From Gentiana macrophylla (lineage: Eukaryota; Streptophyta; Magnoliopsida; Gentianales; Gentianaceae): 64,000 nucleotides of DNA. How positions within the stretch are numbered: position 1 is the stretch's first letter; every line of letters begins with the position of its first letter. The notes below the pieces were generated by a model. It was not told where the DNA came from, did no database searches, and saw only the letters and a program-made list of their open reading frames with translations. This document shows positions 1 to 10,799 of the stretch, piece after piece. The translations under genes were made by a program, and so were the position numbers. The DNA lies in the NCBI GenBank assembly GCA_026214975.1, contig CM047808.1, positions 7,305,262-7,369,261 of the forward strand, read 5' to 3'.

Positions 1-904
1 CTAAGGCATTAACCTTTTCAAGTCTTTTGAGTCTTTCCAAGGAAATATGGCCAAGCCTTAGATGCCACAAGTATGTTTTATCTTCTTTTACTTGAGAAAC
101 TTTTCGCTTTTTTTGCGAGATCTTTGATGAGCGATTTTAAACATTTCGGTATTAAGTAGGGAGCTTTATGTGGTCTTACAAAATATAAACCATTTTCATT
201 TATAGTTGAACACAATTCAAAGCCATTCTTTGAAATAACAAATTCACCATTCAAACTTGAAACAGAAAATGATTGTTCAACTAAGGCAGAATAAGAAATC
301 AAATTTCTCCTGAAATTGGGAATAAAATAAACATTGTCTAAATGCAAAATTCTATTGTTAAAATGCAAGTCCACAGCTCCTAACGCTTTGCTTGAAATGG
401 CGCCCAAAGTGCCTACTCGCATCACTTGAGAACCCTCTTCCGCCTCTCCTCACTAACTAAGAATGCGCAATGAAGAACATACATGGTTAGTAGCTCCAGA
501 TCAAGTATCCAAGTGGACACATCTTTAGCTACATTAAAAGATTCCAAGAATAGTAATTCCAAATTACCTTTCTTATCTTTCCCAGCGACAGCCTTGACTT
601 TGCCATCTTTCACATCACGAAGGTATTCGGGACAATGGCGTCGCCAATGTCCTACCTCCTTACAGTAAAAGCATTTGCCCTTGGGCTTGGACACAAATCA
701 ACTTTCTTGGCAGCCTTTTTTCTTCATTGGCTTGGGCACGGGTGCAACACTACCTTCTTCTTCGGTTTCGCTTTAGGCTTGTTTGATGACCTCAAGCCGC
801 CATATTGGCTTCGACTTTCTTATCCCCTACTTGGACCTTATCTTTCGATAGCAGGCCCTCGTAGATAGTCAGTTCATTCAGCATCTGTGTCATGGTCAAC
901 TCAT
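1..904 (-). pseudogene. Copia gag C-terminus, CCHC zinc knuckle, protease and GAG-pre-integrase (broken)
   Basis: The minus strand from 904 leftward encodes the end of the gag domain, a basic linker, and a CCHC knuckle (CFYCKEVGHWRRHC) near 635-675. The protease comes next, and its catalytic D-S-G triad near 500 is hit by a one-base frameshift. From 425 to 78 is the post-active-site PR region with the copia hallmark LHLDNVYFIP. At 1-85 a GAG-pre-integrase stretch (YLWHLRLGHISL) reaches the window edge. Short frameshifts also occur at about 700-800. The reading frame at 904 is in phase with the gag half at 8880 once LARD A and one target-duplication copy are disregarded. Confidence 0.85.
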
Positions 905-909
905 ATTTG
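905..909. repeat. Target site duplication ATTTG of LARD A (left)
   Basis: ATTTG directly precedes the LTR start TGTTAG at 910 and recurs at 8875-8879 directly after the terminal CTAACA. This is a perfect 5-bp duplication. Confidence 0.95.
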
Positions 910-2752
910 TGTTAGTAATATCATCCGCAGCGGAAGCGATTTAAGGATCTAGATCTATACAATACACGTAATAAAATAACTAGATCTATATCTACAAGGG
1001 GGTTGTAGATCATACCTCTTGGATCTCTAAATCCAAGTTGAAGAACCGCAAAAGGAGGAATGTGAGAAGATGTGAAGAGCACCACGATCTTCCGTACGTG
1101 TGATCCAAGCAATTCCCGGTGGAAGGAATTTTCGACTCGAACCCTTCCGATATGCTACCGGAAAAATCTCCAAGATTTCTCCCACTCTCTCCTTGGCCAA
1201 AATATTTTCTTCTCTCTACTATAGGGAGAAGTCGAAATATGTATTGTGTGTTAAGGCTTGGGAGAACTCTCTTTATATAGGAGAGTAAAACTTAGCCTCC
1301 AAGGATTAAATAATTAAGAGATAATTATTACATTAATCCTTTTTCCAAATAAAAGATAAATATAATATTTATCCCAAACAAATTAGGATAAATAAATATA
1401 TTATCCAATATTCCATGATTTATCATTTAACAAATAAAAAATAAATCACACATTAAATAATTATCCAAGAAAACTAATTCCTTGAATTAATTAAATAACC
1501 ATGCATGCGCACCTTTTTTTTTCTAATCAAGTCATGCGCATCTTTCCATTAGTTTTGACCAATTGGGTCAAAAAGTCAACACACCAATTCGGGCCGAGTC
1601 CACGAAAAATATCTTTTCCGTGTATTTAATTATTTAGTCCAACTAAACAATTAATTCACATATCGTTTTAATAAAGTCCAACAAGAACTAAATTACTATT
1701 ATTAGGATTCGACGTCCGAGAATAGCTATGCTATATTTGAGGCACGCGTCGGGACCATGGACTAATAATCGTGGCTCCGATAAATCAAATAAATAATTAT
1801 ATTCGATAAATCAATCACAGAATATGCCACCATAATCCCGTGATCGCACTCCTCCGATTATAAGATTATATTTATCTCTCACGAGAATAATAATAAGCGT
1901 CCATTGATACAATCATTACATATGGATTAATCCTCCATATATTATTCATTCTAAATCGGAAGTTACCGTTAACCCTTTCGAACCTCTCTATCCTTATTTA
2001 CCATTAACCCCTAGCGATCAATTAATTCATACAACTCACTGGTGGTAGCTAATCGGTGTGTAATATGAACTCGCGATCGATCGATTTCTAGGATTAACAA
2101 ATAAGTGGAGGCTGTCTATCTACTTCCATAAATGGAAGGAATGGATTCCGTATCCGTGATAACACAGACTACTCACTCAATCCAAAGACAATGCCAAGAT
2201 GGGGTAATTAGGACCACGGACTCGGTGTAATCTTTAACCGTCAAGTCAAACCTCATAACCGATTCAAGCGGATTGACTGTGATCACCTCAGGATTAAGAT
2301 ATATCCATAAATATGATCATCCATTGATTCGATAAGACTTTCGATTACGGAATTATATCGTGAACTCTAATCAAATCGGTCCAAATTTCTATATGATATA
2401 TCTATCATATATAAATGCCCCATTAGGTTCTCTTAACCGAAAGTCCGGATAAGACAATCACACCTATTGTGTTAGGGCATTAATAGCACGTTAAAGGAGA
2501 GACCCGATACTCGATTAACTTTACTACGGGCTAATTGTATTTTAAGTACATCTTCACTAACTCAATCCTCCCGTGTATATACCATACCTTTCGAGTTAAG
2601 TGATTACATAAACGATATACTTAGGGTTTTACAGTAGTGTAAATACTATTGTCACATCGGTGAATATGAGAATAATAAATATGAATAATAACATCATTTC
2701 ATTTATTAAATAAAACAATTACAAAATTGTCTTTCGGGCATTACACCTAACA
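910..2752 (-). repeat. LARD A left LTR (3' LTR), full length 1,843 bp
   Basis: It begins TGTTAGTAAT and ends CACCTAACA. Near-identical sequence recurs at 7231-8874, 10800-12623 and 18182-20006. The minus strand has a TATA-like CTATATAAAG at 1271-1280. Differences from the other copies are mostly short indels at GC-rich spots between long perfect stretches. Confidence 0.92.
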
Positions 2753-2766
2753 ATCTCCCACTTGCA
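2753..2766 (-). promoter_or_regulatory. Polypurine tract of LARD A
   Basis: On the minus strand CAAGTGGGAGAT abuts the LTR start TGTTAGG. This is the usual copia arrangement for plus-strand DNA priming. The same tract flanks the LTR at 12624 in LARD B. Confidence 0.8.
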
Positions 2767-2911
2767 CGAAAGCATGTGATTAATTGTTTTAGAGCACACC
2801 CTATTATTTAAAACTACAAAGAAACTACATCTCCCACTTGCTCTAAAGCAATGGAGACTCATCCCGTATTTTAGTACCCACAAAGCATATCATAACCATT
2901 TCAGATTCCAA

Positions 2912-2963
2912 GGTACACTCCGAGTATGCCGTCGTAGGATAGGTCAGTGACTCGGGGAGCACC
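2912..2963 (-). other. Hairpin type 1, LARD A (near the 3' LTR)
   Basis: Arms 2912-2925 (GGTACACTCCGAGT) and 2950-2963 (ACTCGGGGAGCACC) enclose a 24-nt loop (2926-2949) with core TAGGATAGGTCA. Twelve of 14 positions pair when G-U is allowed in the minus-strand RNA. Confidence 0.6.
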
Positions 2964-5900
2964 TACATCTAAATGTCATGGGTCTTAATGATTAGTCGTT
3001 GTCGGCTCGAGACGATCGATCCGTAGAATCGAAACGTTACCGGTCCATCTAATCATGTGGTACCGAGTAAACATCGAGCCCGAGATCGACTTAACGATCA
3101 TCCTCAATCGACTTAAAATCAAAATCGTGTATCACACATATCCAAGTTCACACATGAATATGTCCGCATTTTATTCCTCGTTCTCTTCAAGATCTTGAAG
3201 GACATACTAAACTTGCTTTGTTAACCGCCGAATCTAAGGTTCGATCAAAGTTGACGTTCAATAACTCGACCATCTCTTACTAGAAAGAGAATCTATCCCA
3301 TTTCTCTTGATCCGAAGATTTAGAGAGTCATTCTGAGGCATAGGGTAGAACTTCCTCGTTGAATGTTGCATACACACAGATGCATCATCTTAACCAATAA
3401 GATGGATGGGAAACCAATGGATCGATTCTAATGAATTCGACCGAGTCAAACTCTTAAGAATGTTGTCCAAATCTCATTGCGAGAGAATTGTGGTATTGTC
3501 GGATTTCGACTTGAGATAACACACCCATGTTGATTCCAATCTGGTGCGGTGTTATCCTTCACAAACACTAATATATATTTATATATTCACTCTTTGTACT
3601 AAAATTGATATCCGATCTACAAAAGACTTATCAATTTTCTCGGTCAAATCCACATATTGTAGAAATATATGACTTCCAATGACCGAGAGGTTTGCTTTTT
3701 ATCCACAAAAGGACATAAGCCTTGACAGTCATCCTGTCTTAAGTTCATAAGTCAATACCCTTCTGTTTCGAATGAATCCAGACTCCGTTTGTTTGGCAAG
3801 AAAGTCTCAGGGAATCACCCCTATTTTCTTCTTTTGAACGAAATCATGCAATACCGAACTCATTCTACTCTTTTCCATGTAGATCCAATTACTCCCATTG
3901 GTCCGAGACACTCGGGTGGTTCTACAAGAGTATGAACACGACTCTGAGTACCAAACTCCATTCACAGGGTTATGGCTTGTAAACCAACCTCTATTATCGT
4001 AATCCTATCACGCTTCACAAAAGAGCCATAGGTCATCGATCGATCCTTAGACTACAAAGTCTGCAGAACCCGTAACGGGTAATGGATAAACCATACTCCC
4101 ACTACATTCTGGGTGGATCGAAATTCTGATCTAGTTTAGTAGTATTTAGTGTTATCACCAACAACCGATGTTGGATGTGGTCTGATTTTAATCAGTTAGT
4201 AACTACCTTGAGTAAACGTACTTCAAGGTTCAAGGTTTTTCTGAACATGGATTCTATCAGAAAGGATGCAACAGTATAACTGTCCCTTCCTGATTTCAAG
4301 AATCCTATATCTAACCTTTATACTCAATAGGTTAAAGATATATCACGAATGGTCATTGACCGAACGTATGCATGAAATTCCCAGTCTTACCTTCAAGCAC
4401 CGTGTGCTAAATTCTTATATTTATGGAAGTGGGGTGAACCGAATCCACACCTTATCCGTAAATTCCAAAGCATATTCTAGGTAGACTGCTTGGTCTTACA
4501 TTTCAATGTAAACCGATATTTCGCTTCTAATATCTTTATTGAGTTAAGCAGTGTATTGTAGCACATCTAAAAAAATATATAAGGCAATTTAACGGTTTCT
4601 CACTTAGTGAAAGCATTTCACTATGAGGCGGGCCGAGCATCATCCCCAGGACTATGTGATGGCCCATTTCAGTATAGAATACTCCATCTCCGACAAAATC
4701 GAGAGACACCTTTGAATATTTTGGATAAACTTACCGGAGTGTTTGAGTAGTTGTCGACTAGAAGTCACTACTCATAAGCCCCTACTAGCTTGTATCTTTC
4801 ATCAAACCCGAAGGTCGTCATGAACAAGCTATGTTACTTCTTTATAACCATTATCCTTTCCGATTGAAAGGAAAATTAGTCATTGAACCTTTAAGACAAT
4901 CTAAACGATCGGGAGAAAGGAATCACCCTGAACCGGTCTTTGGTCTTGTCTTTTAGGGACCATGCACTAAGCTGTGGAATATGAAGAAGTGTTTATCTAA
5001 ATATAGAAACCAATTGCTTTTAATAGTTCTTAAGATGTGTTTTATATACTTATTTCAACAGTTGTAAGTGGTTTTGACTTTATCAAACAAAAGTCCGAGT
5101 CTTGTATTCGTACTACAAATGGTATATTCACTTCCTATACGACAAACAAATTATCGAATAGAAGGTAAATCCATTCGTTCCAACGAATCTTAAACCGAAA
5201 ATAAATTTTCCGCGATATCCAAGGATTGAATCCGAGATTCATTTCCTCATATCACTCCCACTATTCTAGCTAAAATTAAGCGCCCGTTGTTTACTCTTTT
5301 AATCGTTAAATGCTTTCTCACGCCTTGTTCTTCCAAAGAACTTAGCTCAAGAAAATCGCCAAGGTTGGTGATCCGAAATCACTATCCTTATCCTATGATT
5401 TTCATTTTCTTAATTTTCGGTTTAGCCTTAAAATCAACTCAGTTTTAGATGACTAACACTCTTAGACATACTCTCCCATTCTTGACTTTCCGTAAATGGA
5501 AACAGATTTTGAACTAGCGGTTCGTGTGAGTAGACACTACTCTTGAACCGTGGGATGTCTATTTGAGTGTTACTTGTCGGGACTTCTCGGATTTTCTAAT
5601 ATACGTAAAAATAACAAATCATAAGATTAAAGCTCCCACTAGTTTATCGGTTCCAAATACCGTCTAACCAGCAATGCTTTATGTTATGATTTTCCAATTT
5701 TTCAATTTTGAAAATCTCTCGTGTAAACACTTACACAGTTCTAATGTTTCCAGAAAAATACAAATCATAAAACTCCCACTAGTTCATCGATTCCAAATAT
5801 CGTCTAACTAGCAACAGTTTATGATTTTCCGATTTTTCAATTAGAACGGTTACGTGTGTAGTCACTACTTACTGAAAATTCACTAGAAGAATTTTCAAAG

Positions 5901-6223
5901 TCCGTAATCACCTTTGATCAAACTAAGTTTGTCTCTCGTTTGACACGAATGACACTAGTGACATACCTATATGTCACTCTGGTTTTTAAAAGGCTTAAGA
6001 GAAAATATCTCTTCCGAGAAATAATTGCATTATGGATTAACTAGTTCAACGTCCTAGTTACTTTCCACTTTTTAACGAAGTCAATACTAGTCAATTGTAA
6101 GCAATTTAGTAAGGGATAATGCTGTAAATAAAATGACATATATTAGTTCAAGTTTAACACTACTATATTAAATTTTAGGAATTGTAAACTAAAAAAAATA
6201 AGTCTACTCTACCATTCCAAGGT

Positions 6224-6278
6224 TTTAACCTCGCATCTCAGTGCCGCCTTAGGGTAGGTCAAAGAGATGACGGTTAAA
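6224..6278 (-). other. Hairpin type 3, LARD A (leader)
   Basis: Arms 6224-6239 and 6264-6278 (TTTAACC..CATCTC with GAGATG..GGTTAAA) pair with one bulge. The 24-nt loop (6240-6263) has core TAGGGTAGGTCA. The arms are unrelated in sequence to type 1, but the loop is the same. Confidence 0.6.
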
Positions 6279-6428
6279 GCGAGACAATCTCATCAATGAA
6301 TAACTTGTGAGAATCGAACATCCCACGAGAATCGAACATCCCTTTATTCATTGACTACCTTCCTTTTTAAGCCTAGGTATTACCAAAAATACCCATGATG
6401 AGTGTGACCTACTATATCGGATCTCTTA

Positions 6429-6480
6429 GGTACGCCCCGAGTGTGCCATCTTAGGATAGGTCAGTGACCCGACGAGTACC
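6429..6480 (-). other. Hairpin type 2, LARD A (leader)
   Basis: Arms 6429-6442 (GGTACGCCCCGAGT) and 6467-6480 (ACCCGACGAGTACC) enclose a 24-nt loop (6443-6466) with core TAGGATAGGTCA. Twelve of 14 positions pair, including G-U. Confidence 0.6.
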
Positions 6481-7230
6481 CAGAAATCCTATCCTTTCGG
6501 AGACCAAGCCATGAATGTTGATAGGGGTGAACACCATCCTTAGGGGGACGAAATCAAAGCGCCGCGAGGCGTCACCCTTCTCTCACTTACTTGTATCTAT
6601 AGTAGAGGCCGTGGGGTTGGCTGTCGCCTCCCCCGCTCCCACTCAATATTTTGGAAGTGGTGGTGGGTTAACTAACCACGTCTTTTTGATGTTAACATAA
6701 AAGCACATCAAATCAAGGATTCCGAATGGTGTCGGTAACGTAGGCAAGCCTACCCGTCCTATTCGTTGGAACATATGTGACAGTCGGACGAATTCGGGTC
6801 AAGAGAGCCCTATTGAGATTAGAAGGAATCACCCCTCCGCTCTCGGTTTGGCTTAGTCTTGCCGGACCCCCGTGCATACATCACACTAGGAGGGTTAAGT
6901 CGGTCGAGCCTAGCTGAGTTGACCACCCAACCTATAAGCGAACCGTTTTTATCCAAGATTTATTGTTCGTTTACCATCATTCAACCTCGTAGACACTACG
7001 AATCGAAAACGTGATCTCGTTTGGGCTTTTACGGCGGTTCACCGAGAACACACACCGAAAGGCTTAACGATTTCATAACCCGTCCTCGGATCTTTAATTA
7101 GTTACTAAATTAAATTAATTACCACATATTAATAAAATTTCAACTAATTACTCGAGTTTGTATACATGCCTATTTTAATTACCAAAATTAAAATGCTACA
7201 TGTATGCATGGAGTGGATTTATGATATGAT

Positions 7231-8874
7231 CGAACCCCTCCGATATGCTACCCGGAAAAATCTCCAAGATTTTCCCCAAAACCCCTTGGCCGAATTTTTC
7301 CTCTTCTTTCTCTAAGAAAGTCGAAATTATGTGTGTGTTAAGGCTTGGGAGAACTCTCTTTTTATAGGAGAGTAATCCTTGTCCTCCAAGGATTAAATAA
7401 TTAAGAGATAATTATTACATTAATCCTTTTTCCAAATAAAAGATAAATAAAATAATTATCCCAAACAAATTAGGATAAATAAATATATTATCCAATATTT
7501 CATGATTTATCATTTAACAAATAAAAGATAAATCACACATTAAATAATTATCCAAGAAAACTAATTTCTTTAATAATATTTAATATTAACAAAGTAAACA
7601 TGCGCACCTTTATTTTGATCAAATTAAGGTCCATGCATCTTTAGTATATATTTGACCAATGAGGTCAAAAATCAACACACTATATTTTAGGAGAAAGTCA
7701 CTTAAAAATGTCTTTTTAGTGTATTTAATTATTTAGCCCAACTAATTTAATAGTCAACTAAACAATTAATTCACATATCGTTTTAATAAAGTCCAACAAG
7801 AACTAAATTACTATTATTAGGATTCGACGTCCGAGAATAGCTATGCTATATTAGGAGGCACGTCGGGGACCATGGACTAATAATCGCTCCGATAAATCAA
7901 ATAAATAATTATAGAATAATTATATTCGATAAATCAATCACGTGAATATGCCACCATAATCCCGTGATCGCACTCCTCCGATTATAAGATTATATTTATC
8001 TCTCACGAGAATAATAATAAGCGTCCATTGATACAATCATTACATATGGATTAATCCTCCATGATATTCATTCTAAATCGGGAAGTTACCGTTAACCCTT
8101 TTCGAACCTCTTATCCTTATTTACCATTAACCCCTAGCGATCAATTAATTCATACAACTCATTTGGTAGCTAATCGATTGTAATATGAACTCGCGCGATC
8201 GATCAGTTTCTAGGATTAACAAATAAAGGAATCGTTTATCTACTTCCATAAATGGAAGGAATGGATTCCGTGATCTCGTGATAAACACGGACTACTCACT
8301 CAATCCAAGACAATGCCAAGATGGGGTAATTCGGACCACGGACTCACTGTAATCTTTAACCGTCAAGTCAAACCTCATACCGATTCAAGCGGTTGATCTG
8401 TGATCACCTCGGGATTAAGATATATCCATAAATATGATCATCCATTGATTCGATAAGACTTTCGATTACGGAATTATATCGTGAACTCTAATCAAATCGG
8501 TCCAAATTTCTATATGATATATCTATCATATATAAATGCCCCATTAGGTTCTCTTAACCGAAAGTCCGGATAAGACAATCACACCTATTGTGTTCAGGCG
8601 CATTAATAGCACGTTAAAGGAGAGACCCGATACTCTCGATTAACTTTACTACGGGCTAATTGTATTTTAAGTACATCTTCACTAACTCAATCCTCCCGTG
8701 TATATACCATACATCGAGTTAAGTGATTACATAAACGATATACTTAGGGTTTTTCGTAGTGTAAATACTATTGTCACATCGGTGAATATGAGAATAATAA
8801 ATATGAATAATAACATCATTTCATTTATTAAATAAAACAATTACAAAATTGTCTTTCGGGCATTACACCTAACA
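7231..8874 (-). repeat. LARD A right LTR (5' LTR), truncated
   Basis: It corresponds to the left LTR from base 1138 onward, so the first 228 bases are missing. The junction CGAAC at 7231 is a microhomology: CGAAC occurs both in the leader (compare 10533-10537) and in the LTR (1138-1142). The degenerate TATA (CTATAAAAAG) lies near 7358-7368. Confidence 0.88.
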
Positions 8875-8879
8875 ATTTG
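8875..8879. repeat. Target site duplication ATTTG of LARD A (right)
   Basis: Perfect match to 905-909. Beyond it the copia gag sequence resumes. Confidence 0.95.
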
Positions 8880-9395
8880 CCCATCAGATACTGAGTTTTG
8901 AACGGGATAAACTCAGGAGTCAACGATTCCAAAATCATTGATACTTGAGTTGCTTCATCGAACTTTGATCCATGAATACCGGCGTCATTGAAGTAATCGA
9001 TCATATTGAACATGACCATTCAACGCTTGACCTTTCTTCAATTTCGTGTTGACGGCCAACTGATGGCATCGTGTCTTGCTTGGTTGCTAGGTGATCCAAA
9101 CATCGTAGTAAGTTTCGCATGATTTCTCCTGCAGACTCAAACTCTTCAACTGGGTCCTAATAACCTCCGACATCGCCGCCAGGATGATCCCACGAGCCCG
9201 GTTATCGCTTCGATCCAGCGATACACGCTGTTCGATCTCGGCTTTACCAGGTTTTGGATCGCCAGCGTAGGGCATTGTAAGTAAGTACATGTTGCACATT
9301 CTCACACGTGAGCACCACGTTTAAGTTACTCTTCCATTTCTTAAAGTTGTTTCCCGTTAATTTTTGAGAAAGAAAGGTAAATTTGAGCGAGACAT
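8875..9395 (-). pseudogene. Copia gag N-terminal half (broken)
   Basis: The start codon on the minus strand is at 9393-9395, followed by an FKKWK motif and an N-terminal gag segment (LNVVLTCENV, 9300-9350). The central UBN2-type gag region is at 9087-9305, and the segment with EATQVSMILESLTPEF is at 8880-9019. At least two short frameshifts separate these blocks. The gag protein packages element RNA into virus-like particles. LARD A interrupts it at 8874, and the frame continues in phase at 904. Confidence 0.85.
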
Positions 9396-9500
9396 TTTCT
9401 TTGAAAATAAAATGACATGTATTAATTCAAGTTTAACACTACTATATTAAATTTTAGGAATTGTAAACTAAAAATTAAGTCTACTCTACCATTCCAAGGT

Positions 9501-9555
9501 TTTAACCTCGCATCTCAGTGCCGCCTTAGGGTAGGTCAAAGAGATGACGGTTAAA
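9501..9555 (-). other. Hairpin type 3, coding copia leader
   Basis: Arms 9501-9516 and 9541-9555, loop 9517-9540 with core TAGGGTAGGTCA. It lies about 105 bases upstream of the gag start codon. Confidence 0.6.
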
Positions 9556-9704
9556 TCGAGACAATCTCATCAATGAATAACTTGTGAGAATCAAACATCC
9601 CACGGAATCGAACATCCCTTTATTCATTGACTACCTTCCTTTTTTAGCCTAGATATTATCAATAATACCCATGATGAGTGTGACCTACTATATCGGTTCT
9701 CTTA

Positions 9705-9756
9705 GGTACGCCCCGAGTATGCCGTCTTAGGATAGGTCAGTGACCCGACGAGTACC
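9705..9756 (-). other. Hairpin type 2, coding copia leader
   Basis: Arms 9705-9718 and 9743-9756, 24-nt loop 9719-9742 with core TAGGATAGGTCA. Confidence 0.6.
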
Positions 9757-10799
9757 CAGAAAACCTATCCTTTCGGAGACCAAGCCATGAATGTTGATAG
9801 GCGAACACCATCCTTAGGGGACGAAATCAAAGCGCCGAGGCGTCACCCTTCTCTCACTTACTTGTATCTATAGTAGAGGCCGTGGGGTTGGCTGTCGCCT
9901 CCCCCGCTCCCACTCAATAATTTGGAAGTGGTTGTGGGTTAACTAACCACGTCTTTTTGATGTTATCATAAAAGCTCATCAAATCAAGGATTCCGAATGG
10001 TGTCGGTAACGTAGGCAAGCCTACCCGCCCTATTCGTTGGAACATATGTAATGATCGGACTAAATCGGGTCAAGACACCTCATTGAGATAAGAAGAATCA
10101 CCCCTCCGTTCTCCGGTGTAGCTTAGTCTTGCCGGACCCCGTGCATACATCACACTAGGAGGTTAAGTCGGTCGAGCCTAGCTCGATTGACCACCCAACC
10201 TATAAGCGAACCGCTTTTATCCAAGATTTTTGTTCTTTTACCATCATTCAATCTCGTAGACACTACGAATTGAAAACGTGATCTCGTTTGGGCTTTAAGG
10301 CGGTTCACCGAGAACACACACCGAAAGGCCTAACGATTTCATAACCCGTCCTCGGATCATTAATTAGTTACTAAATTTATTAATTACCACGTATTAATTA
10401 AATTTCAACTAATTACAAGAGTTTGTATACATGCCTATTTTAATTACCAAAATTAAAATTCTACATGTATGCATGGAGTGGATTTATGATATGATGCATG
10501 TCATGGCAATTCCGATTTTATATCTATTTTATGATCGAACACATAAAAATAAATTATGGAAATTTAAACACCGAGATGGATTGTTGGTACCGTAACTAAT
10601 CTATCCTAGGAAAAATAAATTACAATCTTCTTTTCTTGAGTCTTGATCTTGAATCTTGAACTCGAACCACCGAACACGAACCACGAACACCGAGAGGAGA
10701 AAAGGTCTTTTAATTAAATAAATCCAATTTATTTTAATTAATCATATATTTTATTTTATTATATTACATGCGGCATATAATTAATTATAATAAATTGGA

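Larger units (their letters stand above)
2753..7230 (-). other. Non-coding internal region of LARD A
   Basis: No protein domain was found on either strand. The sequence aligns collinearly with the LARD B interior (12624-17230), so it is conserved as DNA or RNA, not as protein. The part right of about 6130 is the leader shared with the coding copia (9400-10500). The part left of 6130 occurs only in the two LARDs. It holds three members of the repeated hairpin (2912, 6224, 6429). Confidence 0.75.
910..8874 (-). mobile_element. LARD A: large non-coding LTR retrotransposon nested in copia gag
   Basis: The 7,965-bp element has matching LTRs at 910-2752 and 7231-8874, termini TGTTAG/CTAACA and the perfect target duplication ATTTG. 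No ORF in its internal 4.5 kb resembles gag or pol; the longest open frames are about 60-70 codons and look random. This fits a large retrotransposon derivative (LARD), a non-autonomous class that relies on proteins supplied in trans. Orientation is minus, from a polypurine tract beside the left LTR and a TATA box on the minus strand. The right (5') LTR has lost its first 228 bases, and the adjoining primer-binding site is gone through a deletion at 7230/7231. Confidence 0.9.
9400..10799 (-). other. Leader of the coding copia, shared with the LARDs
   Basis: This non-coding region between the LTR and the gag start codon aligns with LARD A 6130-7230 and LARD B 16110-17490. Homology to the LARDs stops at about 9398-9404, within ten bases of the gag start codon. 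It contains hairpin types 2 and 3 about 100-370 bases upstream of that codon. Next to the LTR, the last several hundred bases seen in LARD B, including the primer-binding site, are missing. Confidence 0.75.

Noticed and set aside
6515..6700. Small ORF in the LARD A leader
   Set aside because: Plus strand, opposite to element transcription; indels between LARD copies break it.
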